Of a DNA stretch of 16,151 nt, positions 1 to 7,547 are shown one piece after another. The notes beneath the pieces are model-generated. The model did not search any database, was not told the origin of the DNA, and saw only the letters and a program-made list of their open reading frames with translations. The position numbers and the translations under genes were made by a program. Positions within the stretch are counted from its first letter, which is position 1. Each line of letters starts with the position of its first letter. Source of the DNA: JBBQIY01 sp964618405 (GTDB lineage: Bacteria > Verrucomicrobiota > Kiritimatiellia > RFP12 > UBA3636). The stretch is from contig CAZUAY010000060.1 in assembly GCA_964618405.1 (NCBI GenBank), positions 1 to 16,151 of the forward strand, read 5' to 3'.

Positions 1-1483
1 CCGCCTGTCCTGTATACGCATCATACGCAATGCCCTCGTATGTCCAATAAGCGGACAAGCCACTGATGATGTTGTTTTTCTCCGTCTCGTTTCTCGTGAA
101 GAAATGCCCGCTGAATACCGGCGACCAGAATCGATAGACGGGGGAGAGTCTAATGAGATCAAGAGAGGCGTTAATGTTGGGCACGGTTGCCGCCGTCGGA
201 ACCACTAAGTCGATCCCTGTATCTAGATCCGATGCATTATTGTATGCCTCAGTTGCATAGATTTCATCCCAATCCGAAAACTCGACTCGGTACGTTCCGG
301 CAGGCAGGCCACTGATGTCATAGTTCCCGTAGCTGTCGGTGTAGCTATCTCCTATCCATTTCCACTCCCCTCCAATCCACCCAACAAACGAATCCCAGTA
401 TTCGTAGTTCCAACTATAGGCGTCAACAAAGATCCCTTCGAGCCGTGTCGTACCGTCTGGGCCGGTCACCGTGCCCGTAATGCTCGAACTGACGGCCAGT
501 GAAGCATTGATTCCGGGAACAATTGCGCTTGCTCCGACTACAACAGGCGTCGCTTCAGACCAATCCGTCTGGTTGTCATAGTACTCAGAAAGATGGACGT
601 TGTCATTAGCGCTAAAATGCACACGGTAGTTCCCAGCAGACAGGCCTCCAATGTCGTAGGTGCCGTCGGATGCAGTCTGGGAATATCCGCTAAATCCGTT
701 CTCTCCATCTGCGCTTACCCAAACGCCTGCCAACGGTGTCACGCCATCGGAGCCTGTCACCTTGCCCCTGATGTTCGAACCAACGGCCAGAGAAGCGTTA
801 ATATTTGGCAGGGTTCCCGCCGCTGGAACCACCAAGTCCGTTCCAGAATCAAGGTCCGTTGCATTGTTGTATGCCTCGGGAGCATACGTACCATACCCGT
901 CCTTAAACGTGAGTCGATAAGTTCCGGCAATCAAACCGCCGATGTCGTAGTTCCCATTACTATCAGTAGAGCTCGATCCGATCAAGTCCCAATCGACATG
1001 TCCAAACGAATCGATGTATTCGGAGTCCTGGTAGACGCTGACATGAATTCCATTGAGCGGTGTGATTCCGTTGGGGCCTGTCACCGTGCCTGTGATGCGT
1101 GAGCCAATGGCTAACGAGGCATTAATCCCAGAGACCACACCGCTTTCCGCGACTACAACGGAAGTTGCCGATGACAAATCCTGTTGGTTGTCATAGTACT
1201 CAGAAGCATGGACATTGTCGTTAGGATCAAAAAAAACACTATACTCTCCAGCAGAGAGTCCACTAATGTCATAAGTGCCGTCTAATGCAGTCTGCACATC
1301 ATGATAAAAATACTCTTTACTAGCCGTAACTGAAACACCTGCCAACGGCGTAAGACCGTCGGGGCCTGTCACCTTGCCCTTAATGTTAGCCGCACCCGAA
1401 GTCGCTACCAGCATGAGGCTAATGCCTAGCGATGACAACATTACCTTTGCTAACCGTGAAAACGTAGAAGGGATTACACGCAT
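1..1483 (-). CDS. Secreted modular repeat protein (carboxypeptidase-regulatory-like repeats, then DUF5648-like region), 3' end missing
   Basis: The minus frame stays open from an ATG at 1483 to the window edge (494 codons). An AAGGAG ribosome binding site lies 7 nt upstream. Residues 1-34 form a signal peptide: a basic start, a hydrophobic core (MLSSLGISLMLVA) and a small-residue end (ATSGAA). Four beta-sandwich-like repeats follow. Each opens with a G-x-VTG-x-DG-x-T-x-L-x-G-(V/I) stretch, has a TYDI-x-GL-x-AG-x-Y core and ends in INASL. They alternate between a YYDN type (about 96 residues) and a YNNA type (about 108 residues), giving A-B-A-B. The last visible ~50 residues contain VYRFWSP, GHFFT and YEGIAY, the pattern of DUF5648 repeats. 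The protein is probably exported or cell-surface attached, with the repeats acting as spacers or adhesive modules; that role is inferred. Calcium binding is possible from the Asp/Asn-rich loops but is not shown. The C-terminus lies outside the window. Confidence 0.85.
   Translation of the reverse strand, partial: MRVIPSTFSRLAKVMLSSLGISLMLVATSGAANIKGKVTGPDGLTPLAGVSVTASKEYFYHDVQTALDGTYDISGLSAGEYSVFFDPNDNVHASEYYDNQQDLSSATSVVVAESGVVSGINASLAIGSRITGTVTGPNGITPLNGIHVSVYQDSEYIDSFGHVDWDLIGSSSTDSNGNYDIGGLIAGTYRLTFKDGYGTYAPEAYNNATDLDSGTDLVVPAAGTLPNINASLAVGSNIRGKVTGSDGVTPLAGVWVSADGENGFSGYSQTASDGTYDIGGLSAGNYRVHFSANDNVHLSEYYDNQTDWSEATPVVVGASAIVPGINASLAVSSSITGTVTGPDGTTRLEGIFVDAYSWNYEYWDSFVGWIGGEWKWIGDSYTDSYGNYDISGLPAGTYRVEFSDWDEIYATEAYNNASDLDTGIDLVVPTAATVPNINASLDLIRLSPVYRFWSPVFSGHFFTRNETEKNNIISGLSAYWTYEGIAYDAYTGQA
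181..1380 (-). repeat. Long intragenic A-B-A-B tandem repeat
   Basis: The coding repeats are visible in DNA. A nearly identical 39-bp stretch beginning GGTTGTCATAGTACTCAGAA occurs at 571 and 1186 (615 bp apart). A second stretch around TGTATGCCTC occurs near 231 and 858 (about 627 bp apart). The unit copied is therefore the A+B pair, of about 205-209 codons. This suggests a fairly recent duplication of a two-domain block, and the tract could expand or contract by recombination. Confidence 0.75.
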
Positions 1484-1509
1484 GAATAGACTCCTTGGTT
1501 ATTTAATGT

Positions 1510-1531
1510 TCAAATCTGAATCAAATCTGAA
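1510..1531. repeat. 11-bp tandem repeat in the leader of the secreted repeat protein
   Basis: TCAAATCTGAA occurs twice, head to tail, at 1510-1520 and 1521-1531. It lies between the predicted -10 box (1541-1546) and the start codon (1483), so it should be transcribed in the 5' leader. Its function is unknown. It could be a regulator or RNA-binding site, or chance duplication in AT-rich sequence. Confidence 0.6.
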
Positions 1532-1540
1532 CTGACATGT

Positions 1541-1569
1541 ATTGTAAAATTATTTAGATGAAATATCAA
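1541..1569 (-). promoter_or_regulatory. Sigma70-type promoter for the secreted repeat protein gene
   Basis: On the minus strand, TTGATA (1569-1564) and TACAAT (1546-1541) are separated by exactly 17 nt in an AT-rich stretch. Each box is one or two bases from consensus. The predicted start of transcription near 1534 gives a leader of about 50 nt. Confidence 0.6.
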
Positions 1570-1663
1570 TGGATATTTAAAATTATTTTTATTGGCCGAC
1601 TTGGGTACAGGGACTGTTTATGACGCTGCGGAGTTTATGGGTGGGGTTTATGGCAACAATCGA

Positions 1664-1692
1664 TTGAATTGAAAGGAGTGGCATGCTAGAAT
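1664..1692 (+). promoter_or_regulatory. Extended -10 sigma70-type promoter for the TMTC/TPR gene
   Basis: TTGAAT (1664-1669) and TAGAAT (1687-1692) are separated by 17 nt, and a TGC extended -10 element sits at 1684-1686. Transcription should start near 1699, leaving a leader of about 35 nt before the ATG at 1734. The leader contains AAGGA just before that start. Confidence 0.6.
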
Positions 1693-1733
1693 CGTAGCCA
1701 ATTAAAAGATCCGAATCGCCAAACAAGGAACTG

Positions 1734-4160
1734 ATGCGAACGAAATGGACAAGTGCTAAAATCTGCGCTCTTTCTCTGCTAGGAATAATCGTATACTTGC
1801 CGATCCTGAGCGCCCCCTACTTATATGACGATCACCGTTTGATAAACGCGAGCCAAACAGTCTTCTCGGAATCTGCTAATCCTCTTGAAGGCCACAGTTT
1901 CCAGCAAGAGGTCCTCGCGTTGATGAAACAGCCCAGACCCTTGCGACAGCTTTCCCATGTTGTCGATCGAAAGATTTTCGGCGATTCGCCGACGCCAGCG
2001 CATGTCGTCAACATTCTTCTCCATGCTCTGGTCGCCTTGATGGGATATCTCCTCCTCAGGAAAATAGGCATATCCCGAGAGGTCGCATGGTTGGCTTCGT
2101 TTATTTTTCTTCTGCTACCGATTTGCGTTGAGTCCGTTGCCGTTGTCTCCCACCGCAAGGAAATGTTGGCCGCCCTGTTTGTCTTGCTGGGGTTGCGCTT
2201 TGCTCTCCAGGGCGGCTTTATGGCTTGGATGAAGGCTGGTTTGTGTTTTGCCCTTGCAGTCGCTGGCAAGGAAACGGCGATCGTGTTCCCCGTGTTGTTT
2301 GTTATAGTGCATGTGGCCAAACGCCATCAATCCAAACAGCCCAGTTTTGTGTCTGACATCCGACAATGGCGAACTGTCGCCTTTTTAATTCTTTTCACTC
2401 TCTTTCTCGGTATCGGTGCTTATCTACAGATACACACCAGCATGGATTACTCTAAAACGGGCCAAATTTCGCTTGATATGGATCGTCCAGGGCATTTGCC
2501 CCCGGGGACGGGTTGGGGCGTAACGACGAGCATTGCAATAAGGTCGTTTGCACACTATCTGCTGATGCTCGTATCACCGCGGGGACATACGCTGAAGCCG
2601 GAAATTCCCCTTAAAGTTGGCATTATCTCGGTTGAATTCTGGGCGGCATTGCTACTTCTTGTTGCATTCGCTGCGGCAGTGGCATTAACCTGGCGTCGCC
2701 GACATGTCTTTTGCGCACCCTTGTTGTGGATCGGCGCCTCGCTTTCCATTGTGCTTTTTCCGCCTTTGCTCCGAACGGGTTCGGTTGCCATATACGCCGA
2801 CCGCTATGCGTATCTCGCTGCTTTCGGATATGCATGGCTGCTAGCTTCCGGCTTCGGGCTTATTCGCGCCAAGGGACATCCTAAAATAGCCAGATGGATG
2901 GTTTTTCCCATCCTCGCTATCTATGCCGCAGGAACTTATGTAAATGCCAGACACTACTCCAGCGAAATCGCCCTGTGGACCCACGTCCTCAACTTAAACC
3001 CCAACGCCTATCAGGCCGAGTACAACTTGGCCTTTGCCCAATGGAAAGAGGCGAAAAACCGTGATTTAGCCCTAGTTCATTTTCACCGGATGTCTTCGCT
3101 CAAACCCGGATTTGTTTTTGGACATTGTGCCTTTGCTGATTTTTATGCTGAATCTGGATCCATCAGTAATGCAATCGGCGTTCTAGACGCCTGCCTGAAG
3201 ACAAGACCCAATTCGGCACGTTTGTACGCCCAAAGGGGCGTTTACCGATTAATGGAAGGCGATGTAGATGAAGCCGCGACAAATTTTTCCCAAGCAATTC
3301 GACTCGGTTCAGAAGACCCTATTTTGCTCCACAATTACGGCGTTGCCGAAGAAAAACGAGCCAACTGGAGCCATGCCGCCATGCTTTTCACCCGTGCTGC
3401 AAAGCATCCTGCGTTCAAACAAGATGCAGAACGAATCACAAGCCTGACTGGAGATAACCAGAATCTCAAACAAAGACAAACCGTCCGACGTAACCTCGTC
3501 ATTGAAGCGATCACACCAAAAGGAGTTAACGCCAAAGAAACACCGGATTCATGGCGATTGGCAGACACCCTTAACCAGCACCTCACGCAGCACAACCTCA
3601 ACAGTCTTCAATTTTACAATGCGGATATCTCGGGAGAGCATGCAAATGATCTCGCCACGGCAACAGCCGGTATACTCAAGAAGAATGCGCCGTTTGCGAA
3701 TTGCATCATCCTTTCAAGCCCCCGTAATTTTTCGTCTGAAGAGGGTTCCACCATGCGCCTCCGACAGATCGCGCAATGTGTTCTAGCATGCCGTCAAAAC
3801 AAAGTAAGGCCGATTGTTGTTTGCCTTAACCCTCCTGTTAATCCGGCAGACACATCCATAACTACACAAAAACAGACACAAGCGGATTTGAATGAACAAC
3901 TTCATGCGTTTAGCCAAGAATCAGGCATTGTGTTTATTGACTTGCAATCTCAGACTAAACCCGATGTTTTTGATGGAGGGAGAGAGAGAGAACCCCAGCC
4001 AAGAAAATCCCCGCCTCACCGCTTCCGATCTAGAGAACTGCGGGGACTTGATACTCAACTTTTTGTCCACCGAGAGTGCTGTCTTGCCTTTGCAAGAAAA
4101 CCAACGGTAGATGAAAAGCAAGCATTCGAAACATGCCGCCAACACTTCCTTTCGATTTAA
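1734..4160 (+). CDS. TMTC-like membrane protein with TPRs and a degenerate SGNH-hydrolase domain; 3' end probably frameshifted
   Basis: 808 codons; AAGGA sits 4 nt before the ATG. Residues ~1-420 are polytopic. An acidic YDDH motif follows the first membrane segment, then HVVNILLHALVAL, a second cluster with ESVAVVSHRKE, and YADRYAYLA. These fit the GT-C-fold TMTC/DUF1736 family, whose animal members are O-mannosyltransferases; the substrate here is unknown. About four TPRs follow (roughly 425-560), for example AIGVLDACLKTRPN and EAATNFSQAIRLG. Residues ~588-790 align by pattern with TesA-type SGNH hydrolases: block I at 590-597, NADISGE at 629-635, and a beta-strand pattern at 671-692. The nucleophile position holds Ala592 and the GxND block reads SSPRN, so hydrolysis is unlikely. 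After a (GA)6 tract at residues 749-753 the reading frame turns Arg/Cys-rich. The +1 frame instead gives PRLTASDLENCGDLILNFL, the expected end of an SGNH fold, stopping at 4110. The gene faces away from the secreted repeat protein gene. Confidence 0.75.
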   Translation: MRTKWTSAKICALSLLGIIVYLPILSAPYLYDDHRLINASQTVFSESANPLEGHSFQQEVLALMKQPRPLRQLSHVVDRKIFGDSPTPAHVVNILLHALVALMGYLLLRKIGISREVAWLASFIFLLLPICVESVAVVSHRKEMLAALFVLLGLRFALQGGFMAWMKAGLCFALAVAGKETAIVFPVLFVIVHVAKRHQSKQPSFVSDIRQWRTVAFLILFTLFLGIGAYLQIHTSMDYSKTGQISLDMDRPGHLPPGTGWGVTTSIAIRSFAHYLLMLVSPRGHTLKPEIPLKVGIISVEFWAALLLLVAFAAAVALTWRRRHVFCAPLLWIGASLSIVLFPPLLRTGSVAIYADRYAYLAAFGYAWLLASGFGLIRAKGHPKIARWMVFPILAIYAAGTYVNARHYSSEIALWTHVLNLNPNAYQAEYNLAFAQWKEAKNRDLALVHFHRMSSLKPGFVFGHCAFADFYAESGSISNAIGVLDACLKTRPNSARLYAQRGVYRLMEGDVDEAATNFSQAIRLGSEDPILLHNYGVAEEKRANWSHAAMLFTRAAKHPAFKQDAERITSLTGDNQNLKQRQTVRRNLVIEAITPKGVNAKETPDSWRLADTLNQHLTQHNLNSLQFYNADISGEHANDLATATAGILKKNAPFANCIILSSPRNFSSEEGSTMRLRQIAQCVLACRQNKVRPIVVCLNPPVNPADTSITTQKQTQADLNEQLHAFSQESGIVFIDLQSQTKPDVFDGGREREPQPRKSPPHRFRSRELRGLDTQLFVHRECCLAFARKPTVDEKQAFETCRQHFLSI
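3980..3991 (+). repeat. (GA)6 dinucleotide tract at the likely frameshift point
   Basis: Six GA units lie inside the SGNH-like region of the 1734-4160 gene. One extra GA, or loss of a single base, would join the upstream frame to the +1 frame and give a protein of about 792 residues ending at 4110. The tract could be a slippage-prone switch, a recent mutation or a sequencing error. Confidence 0.7.
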
Positions 4161-4185
4161 CTCACTCTTCTATTTCGTGCCGTAA

Positions 4186-4491
4186 CTAGATCGACAACAC
4201 CAGCGCGTCATCCGCATCGCGCCAGCCACCGACCCAGATCCAGCTATTCCATTCGGGAATGATCAGTTCTACCGTTGCTTCACTCGGAATGTTTGTTAGG
4301 GTTTTCACGACGTCCTGAGAGGATGAGTAGAGCTTGAGGGTCAAAGTGCCGTCTACGATAGGCATCCTGATCCATGCAACCGGATTCCAAACGCCAGCAC
4401 CACTGATCTCGATCACAGCATCACTGTCAGCGTTCATTGATTCCGGTGTATCAAGCTGACACTCGAACCAACACTGGTGGACGCTCGCCAA
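4186..4491 (-). CDS. Orphan hypothetical ORF (101 codons), possibly a gene remnant
   Basis: This minus-strand ORF starts with TTG at 4491 and ends 26 bp from the convergent stop at 4160. No ribosome binding site precedes the TTG. An internal ATG at 4437 (residue 19) has only a weak GGA upstream. The frame stays open upstream of 4491 into the antisense of the neighbouring gene, so this may be the surviving 3' end of a larger gene. The predicted protein is acidic with alternating hydrophobic residues (TLTLKLYSSS, VELIIPEWNSWIWVGG), which suggests a beta-sandwich. I recognise no family. The residue use looks protein-like, which is why it is kept at low confidence. If it is not a gene, 4161-4570 is a 410-bp gap holding only the next gene's promoter. 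Confidence 0.35.
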   Translation of the reverse strand: MASVHQCWFECQLDTPESMNADSDAVIEISGAGVWNPVAWIRMPIVDGTLTLKLYSSSQDVVKTLTNIPSEATVELIIPEWNSWIWVGGWRDADDALVLSI

Positions 4492-4556
4492 TTCACATGT
4501 CAGGATACAAGATCGCGTTGGAAAACTTTTTTCGAGACTCTTCCACCGATATCGGT

Positions 4557-4562
4557 TATTAT
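4557..4562 (+). promoter_or_regulatory. Candidate -10 box placing transcription start at the HAD gene ATG
   Basis: TATTAT at 4557-4562 (an overlapping copy is at 4560-4565) ends 8 nt before the ATG at 4571. No good -35 hexamer is seen at 16-18 nt. No Shine-Dalgarno sequence lies between the box and the ATG, so a leaderless transcript is possible. Confidence 0.3.
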
Positions 4563-4570
4563 TATCCTTT

Positions 4571-5242
4571 ATGGAATTAAGAGATAGGACACGCTACACG
4601 GCCAAGCCGCCCCGGCATATCGTATGGGACTGGAACGGAACCTTACAAAACGACGTACAAGCCGCAGTCAACGGCATTAATCAACTGCTCACAGCGCGTG
4701 GGCTTCCAACGGTCGATGTAGAAAGGCACCGCAAACTCTTCACTTTCCCTGTCAGCCATTACTACACAGCACTCGGCTTTAAGCTTGAAAATGAAAATTG
4801 GTCGATCCTCGCGCAGACCTTTATCACCTCATTTCTCTCGGATAAATCCACCGCCCTCTTCCGTGGCACAGTCCCCACCCTGACACGACTTTCCGAACAC
4901 GGTATCGACATGTCGATTTTATCGGCCGCCGAGCAATCCACCCTCGAACAGACGCTAGTCAAACAGGGCATTCGAAAATTCTTTACCCTCGTCAGCGGCT
5001 TAGACAACCATGGTGCTGGCTCCAAGCTCCATACATCAGAGATTCTTTTCAAGACCATCGGTGGTCCTCTAGATCAAGTGTGGCTTGTCGGTGACACAAC
5101 CCACGACAAAGAAGTCGCGGATGCCGCCGGTTGCAACTGCGTACTGGTCGCGAGTGGCTATCAATCCCACGAAAGGCTTGAGCAATGCCACTGCCCCGTT
5201 CTGAATTCGGTCGAGGATATTCCCGCCTTCTTCGGTCTTTAA
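4571..5242 (+). CDS. HAD-superfamily hydrolase, phosphoglycolate-phosphatase-like
   Basis: 223 residues, the normal length for a Gph-like HAD phosphatase with a helical cap. Motif I is HIVWDWNGTL with nucleophile Asp20. The usual second Asp is Asn22 (D-W-N-G-T), a form I recall from a common HAD subgroup. Motif II is the serine in ILSAAE, motif III a Lys near GSKLH, and motif IV is GDTTHD at residues 174-179, which binds magnesium. The cap lies between motifs I and II. A soluble phosphatase on a small phosphorylated metabolite is expected; the substrate cannot be read from sequence. The ATG at 4571 has no ribosome binding site, but no better start is available before motif I. The aldo/keto reductase gene follows with its own promoter. 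Confidence 0.88.
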   Translation: MELRDRTRYTAKPPRHIVWDWNGTLQNDVQAAVNGINQLLTARGLPTVDVERHRKLFTFPVSHYYTALGFKLENENWSILAQTFITSFLSDKSTALFRGTVPTLTRLSEHGIDMSILSAAEQSTLEQTLVKQGIRKFFTLVSGLDNHGAGSKLHTSEILFKTIGGPLDQVWLVGDTTHDKEVADAAGCNCVLVASGYQSHERLEQCHCPVLNSVEDIPAFFGL

Positions 5243-5253
5243 AAGGTAACGAC

Positions 5254-5282
5254 TTGCATGCTCTTTGGTGTCGTGTTATCAT
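5254..5282 (+). promoter_or_regulatory. Sigma70-type promoter for the aldo/keto reductase gene
   Basis: TTGCAT (5254-5259) and TATCAT (5277-5282) are 17 nt apart, with a TGT extended -10 element at 5274-5276. They lie just after the HAD stop codon and about 53 nt before the chosen start at 5336, so the reductase can be expressed on its own. Confidence 0.5.
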
Positions 5283-5335
5283 TTTAAATGTTCGCACGAT
5301 GCGACATTCATCAATCCGGAAGGAGTCAATCCAAC

Positions 5336-6184
5336 ATGAAAAACCTCCAAGACAGCTTTACTCTCTCAAACGGGATCGACATTCCCTGTTTAGGATTCGG
5401 AACGTGGCAAATAAAAGGCGATGAAGCCACAAAAGCCGTGATCAAAGCCATCGAAACTGGCTATCGCCACATCGACACCGCCACGGTCTACGAAAACGAA
5501 ACTTCTGTGGGAGACGCCGTGCGCAACTGTGGCCTCCCCCGCGAAGCCCTCTTCGTCACGAGCAAACTCTGGAACAGCAACACAACCTTCGACAAAGCGA
5601 TAGACGCATTTGACGAATCGATGTCGCGGCTCAAGCTCGACTATCTTGACCTTTATCTTCTCCACTGGCCTTCTGTCCCAAGCATTGACGCCAACTGGGA
5701 ACGCACGAACAGTGAAAAATGGCGCGCCTTGGAAACTCTCTATACGGATGGTCGGGTTCGCGCCATCGGCGTCAGCAACTATTTGCCACACCACCTAACG
5801 CCTCTAATGGACAGCGCGGACATCATGCCCATGGTCAACCAGCTCGAAATCCATCCTGGGCACCCACAACAAGCCACGCTAAGGTTTTGTAAGACACACA
5901 ATATCTTAGCCGAAGCATGGAGCCCTCTCGCCTCCGGAAAAGTTCTTGACGTCCCCGAGCTGAAAGCTATTGCGGAAAAACTATCCCGAACCCCAGCCCA
6001 AATCTGTTTACGTTGGTGTATTCAAAACGGCGTGCTTCCGCTGACGAAAACCACATCAGCAGACCGAATGAAAGAGAACTCGGACATCTTTGGATTTTCA
6101 ATTAGCGAAGCAGACATGACCGTCATTAACAATCTTCCTCCCTGTGGAGGCTCGTGCATTAATCCTGACGAACGAAAGTTCTAA
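5336..6184 (+). CDS. Aldo/keto reductase (2,5-diketo-D-gluconate reductase-like)
   Basis: 282 residues. An upstream in-frame ATG at 5288 exists, but the ATG at 5336 has GGAAGGAG ahead of it and places the family's N-terminal beta-hairpin at residue 1, so 5336 is chosen. The (beta/alpha)8 barrel carries GFGTW at 20-24 and the full AKR tetrad: Asp47 (HIDTA), Tyr52 (VYENE), Lys77 (TSKLW) and His110 (LLHWP). Further family marks are GVSNY, VNQLEIHP and LPLTKTTSADRMKEN, the last being the NADPH-binding segment. It should reduce small aldehydes or ketones with NADPH in the cytoplasm; the physiological substrate is unknown. The C-terminus has two Cys near a GGSCINPDE end, which is unremarkable. A separate promoter candidate follows for rsmB. 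Confidence 0.93.
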   Translation: MKNLQDSFTLSNGIDIPCLGFGTWQIKGDEATKAVIKAIETGYRHIDTATVYENETSVGDAVRNCGLPREALFVTSKLWNSNTTFDKAIDAFDESMSRLKLDYLDLYLLHWPSVPSIDANWERTNSEKWRALETLYTDGRVRAIGVSNYLPHHLTPLMDSADIMPMVNQLEIHPGHPQQATLRFCKTHNILAEAWSPLASGKVLDVPELKAIAEKLSRTPAQICLRWCIQNGVLPLTKTTSADRMKENSDIFGFSISEADMTVINNLPPCGGSCINPDERKF

Positions 6185-6191
6185 TTCAATC

Positions 6192-6220
6192 TTTACTTTA
6201 AAAGATCATCTCGGTATCAT
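6192..6220 (+). promoter_or_regulatory. Possible promoter for rsmB-ppaC
   Basis: TTTACT (6192-6197) and TATCAT (6215-6220) are 17 nt apart. The -10 box ends 23 nt before the rsmB ATG at 6244. The -35 match is modest. The same -10 hexamer occurs in the aldo/keto reductase promoter. Confidence 0.4.
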
Positions 6221-6243
6221 CCTTACATAATTAACAACGAAAG

Positions 6244-7527
6244 ATGACTATGGACGATGGTGTATTGGCGCGAATTGATGCGATCAAAATTTTAAGAAGA
6301 TGGATGGACACGAATGAGTTTCCTGATCGGATGATGGGAGGCGTTCCGCCCTTCCGTCGTGGCTTCGTGATGGACTTAGTCTATACGACGCTACGAAATG
6401 TGCGTGCGTTGGACTATGTTCTGGAACCCCTGATTCAACGTGAACCGCAGAATCACGCCATGCCGGCGCTGCTACTCGGCGCCTGTCAAATTCTAAAGAT
6501 GCCAGATGTTGCCGAGCATGCTGCGGTGCACGCCACTGTTGAGGCTCTCAAAAATCTCGACGGCGATTTCGTCAAAGGCTTTGCCAACGCGATCCTCCGT
6601 ACAATTCAGCGCAACATCGCAACGATTACACACGACCTAGAAAACGCACCGATTGCAGTGCGTGAATCGCATCCGGACGACCAGGTCGAGCGCTGGGAGA
6701 AGCGTTTCGGAACCGAGCGTGCAGCAGAAATTTGCGTCTGGGACAATCTTCCCGCCAGTGTCACGGTGGTGACCGTGCCACGCGGTCCTTCCGTCCCTGA
6801 GCTGCTCAAGTCCTTTGAATCCGTTGGCGTACTCGCCGAGTCACATCCTGGGGCTTCGGATTATTCCATCATCGTCCCTCACGGCTCGCATGTCGAAGAG
6901 CTGCCTGGATTCAGCACGGGTGCGTTCTCGATCCAAGACCCTGCCACGCTAGAGTCTGTTCGCCTGCTCGATGTGAAGCCTGGCATGCGTGTGCTCGATG
7001 CCTGCGCCGCACCGGGTGGAAAGTCCGTTCAGATCGGTCTTCGTCTCAATGGATCAGGGCTCCTCGTTTCCATGGACTGCTGGCGCGATCGATTACCTCC
7101 GCTTGAAGAAAACCTTCGCCGTTTTAAACTCACTGGCATAACCAAGGTCTTGCAGGGCGATGCACGTCGCATCACCGTCGAGGAAATGGATGGCAAGCGG
7201 TTTGATCGTATTTTACTTGACGTTCCGTGCAGCAATACAGGCGTACAGCGTCGACGCGCCGACTCCCGTTGGCGCTTTACTCCCGAGCGCTTAAAGATCC
7301 TGAACGAAACCCAGCTTGCCATTATTGAAAATTCTTCTCAGATGCTGGCCCCTGGCGGACGCATGGTCTACAGCACGTGTAGCCTCGAAGAAGAAGAAAA
7401 CGAAGTCATCATCGCCGCATTCATCAGCAAAAACCCCAAGTTCAAGGTTGCGGAGCAAGTTTTCCTCGTTCCGCCAGACAAACAGATGGATGGAGCTTTT
7501 GCCGTTGCCATTGAACACAAGTGGTAA
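6244..7527 (+). CDS. rsmB: 16S rRNA (cytosine-5)-methyltransferase, RsmB/NOP2/Sun family
   Basis: 427 residues, the length expected for RsmB. Residues ~1-145 form a NusB-like helical domain; later residues form a Rossmann-type AdoMet methyltransferase. AdoMet motif I is DACAAPGGKS (252-261). The release cysteine is Cys329 in DVPCSNTGV, and the nucleophile is Cys379 in YSTCSLE, followed by an acidic EEEEN run. The family methylates C967 of 16S rRNA (E. coli numbering) using this two-cysteine mechanism. The start at 6244 (a second ATG is at 6250) has only a weak GAAAG upstream. The pyrophosphatase gene follows after 20 nt and is very likely co-transcribed. No Fmt or Def gene is adjacent, unlike in many bacteria. 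Confidence 0.93.
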   Translation: MTMDDGVLARIDAIKILRRWMDTNEFPDRMMGGVPPFRRGFVMDLVYTTLRNVRALDYVLEPLIQREPQNHAMPALLLGACQILKMPDVAEHAAVHATVEALKNLDGDFVKGFANAILRTIQRNIATITHDLENAPIAVRESHPDDQVERWEKRFGTERAAEICVWDNLPASVTVVTVPRGPSVPELLKSFESVGVLAESHPGASDYSIIVPHGSHVEELPGFSTGAFSIQDPATLESVRLLDVKPGMRVLDACAAPGGKSVQIGLRLNGSGLLVSMDCWRDRLPPLEENLRRFKLTGITKVLQGDARRITVEEMDGKRFDRILLDVPCSNTGVQRRRADSRWRFTPERLKILNETQLAIIENSSQMLAPGGRMVYSTCSLEEEENEVIIAAFISKNPKFKVAEQVFLVPPDKQMDGAFAVAIEHKW

Positions 7528-7547
7528 TCGTTCCCTTGAGGCTGAGC

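Noticed and set aside
593..1102. Plus-strand ORF opposite the secreted repeat protein
   Set aside because: The minus strand carries a continuous 494-codon frame with signal peptide, ribosome binding site and repeated domains; the plus frame is its shadow.
1672..1697. Four-codon mini-ORF (ATG at 1683, stop at 1695) after a perfect AAAGGAG, as a leader peptide
   Set aside because: It lies within the spacer and -10 box of the predicted promoter (1664-1692), so it would not be transcribed.
5288..5335. Upstream ATG as the start of the aldo/keto reductase
   Set aside because: It adds 16 residues unlike the family and lies before the strong ribosome binding site that serves the ATG at 5336.
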